NCBI GenBank assembly: GCA_900756035.1
Contig: CAAEIR010000335.1
Coordinates: forward strand, 1 to 5,988
DNA: 5,988 nt
Direction of reading: 5' to 3'
DNA from: an uncultured Anaerostipes sp.
GTDB lineage: Bacteria; Bacillota; Clostridia; Lachnospirales; Lachnospiraceae
Shown here in pieces: positions 5,596 to 5,988 of the stretch. Under the pieces are notes generated by a model. That model worked only from the letters and a program-made list of their open reading frames with translations, was not told the origin of the DNA and searched no databases. The first letter of the stretch is position 1, and every line of letters begins with the position of its first letter. The position numbers were made by a program, and so were the translations under genes.

Positions 5596-5962
5596 TCTCC
5601 TTAATCAAATTATTATTAGGATATTTGCTTAAATCTTTAACATTTTCAATACTTACAGAAATTATAGTATTTTTTGCAACAGGGAATACTATTTCTTCTT
5701 CCTCCTCGTACCGGCATAAAATTCTTATATCGTAATCTTGAGATGGCATAAATTTATATCTATAAGTAATAATATGATATAAGAATCCAAATACATCAAA
5801 CGCATATTCATTTTTTGTGTTAGCTAATATATGTAGACAATTACCACAGTATGAAAGTGGTTTTGCTGTAACACCATTAATTGTTTTAGACCATGAAAAA
5901 TAATTTTTTCTACGGTCAATATATCCGTTCTTCATTTTTTTTGCGATTTGTAACCTATGCAT
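5576..5962 (-). CDS. Hypothetical protein, 128 residues
   Basis: I do not recognise this protein. It is soluble, Lys/Tyr-rich and AT-rich. It has a CGNC pair (SYCGNCLHILAN, about residues 37-48), an aromatic stretch (FDVFGFLYHIITYRYKF), an acidic run EEEEE, and a beta-rich C-terminal part (NTIISVSIENVKDL). The CGNC motif recurs in the next gene (STCGNCISAN), which may be chance or a shared redox or metal-binding theme. I chose the ATG at 5962 because AGAGGTGAT directly precedes it; an in-frame GTG at 5980 has no such site. It is the first gene of a two-gene unit ending at the terminator at 5356-5397. Confidence 0.65.
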   Translation of the reverse strand: MHRLQIAKKMKNGYIDRRKNYFSWSKTINGVTAKPLSYCGNCLHILANTKNEYAFDVFGFLYHIITYRYKFMPSQDYDIRILCRYEEEEEIVFPVAKNTIISVSIENVKDLSKYPNNNLIKENEWFRK

Positions 5963-5988
5963 ATCACCTCTATATATCACTTTTTCTA

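Overview
The window looks like the start of the late (packaging and head) gene cluster of a tailed phage or prophage from a low-GC Firmicute, probably a Clostridia-type gut anaerobe. The evidence is the AT-rich composition, the strong AGGAGG-type ribosome binding sites, and the Gram-positive style of the head genes. Host assignment is inference. Every gene I accept is on the minus strand, so transcription runs from high to low coordinates.

In transcription order: (1) 5962-5392 holds two unrecognised small genes that overlap by 20 bp and end in a good intrinsic terminator. (2) 5355-4680 holds no convincing protein gene but is dense in inverted repeats. It includes a 125-nt tRNA-Leu-like element (5142-5018) whose anticodon domain is replaced by 72 nt of other sequence, and it closes with a 9-bp stem plus a T-rich tail (4846-4796). 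I read 4785-5350 as a candidate large structured RNA beside a phage tRNA cluster. (3) 4654-4169 holds two well-formed tRNAs, Trp(CCA) and Gln(TTG), only 4 nt apart, then a 258-bp spacer, then an odd CAT-anticodon tRNA with initiator-like features. (4) 4142-1 holds a small conserved phage protein, the terminase large subunit, a small cysteine-rich gene that appears frameshifted, a weak terminator, the portal protein, and the start of the capsid scaffold gene, which runs off the left edge.

The protein genes fit the normal head programme: TerL packages and cuts DNA through the portal vertex, and the scaffold directs procapsid assembly. No small terminase subunit is recognisable upstream of TerL; that position is taken by the tRNA and structured-RNA block. 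The tRNAs probably support translation of the late genes.

The most interesting parts are the structured non-coding block with its nested tRNA-like element, the aberrant initiator-like tRNA, the one-base frameshift in the cysteine-rich gene, and a short in-frame echo of the portal C-terminus just downstream of the portal gene.
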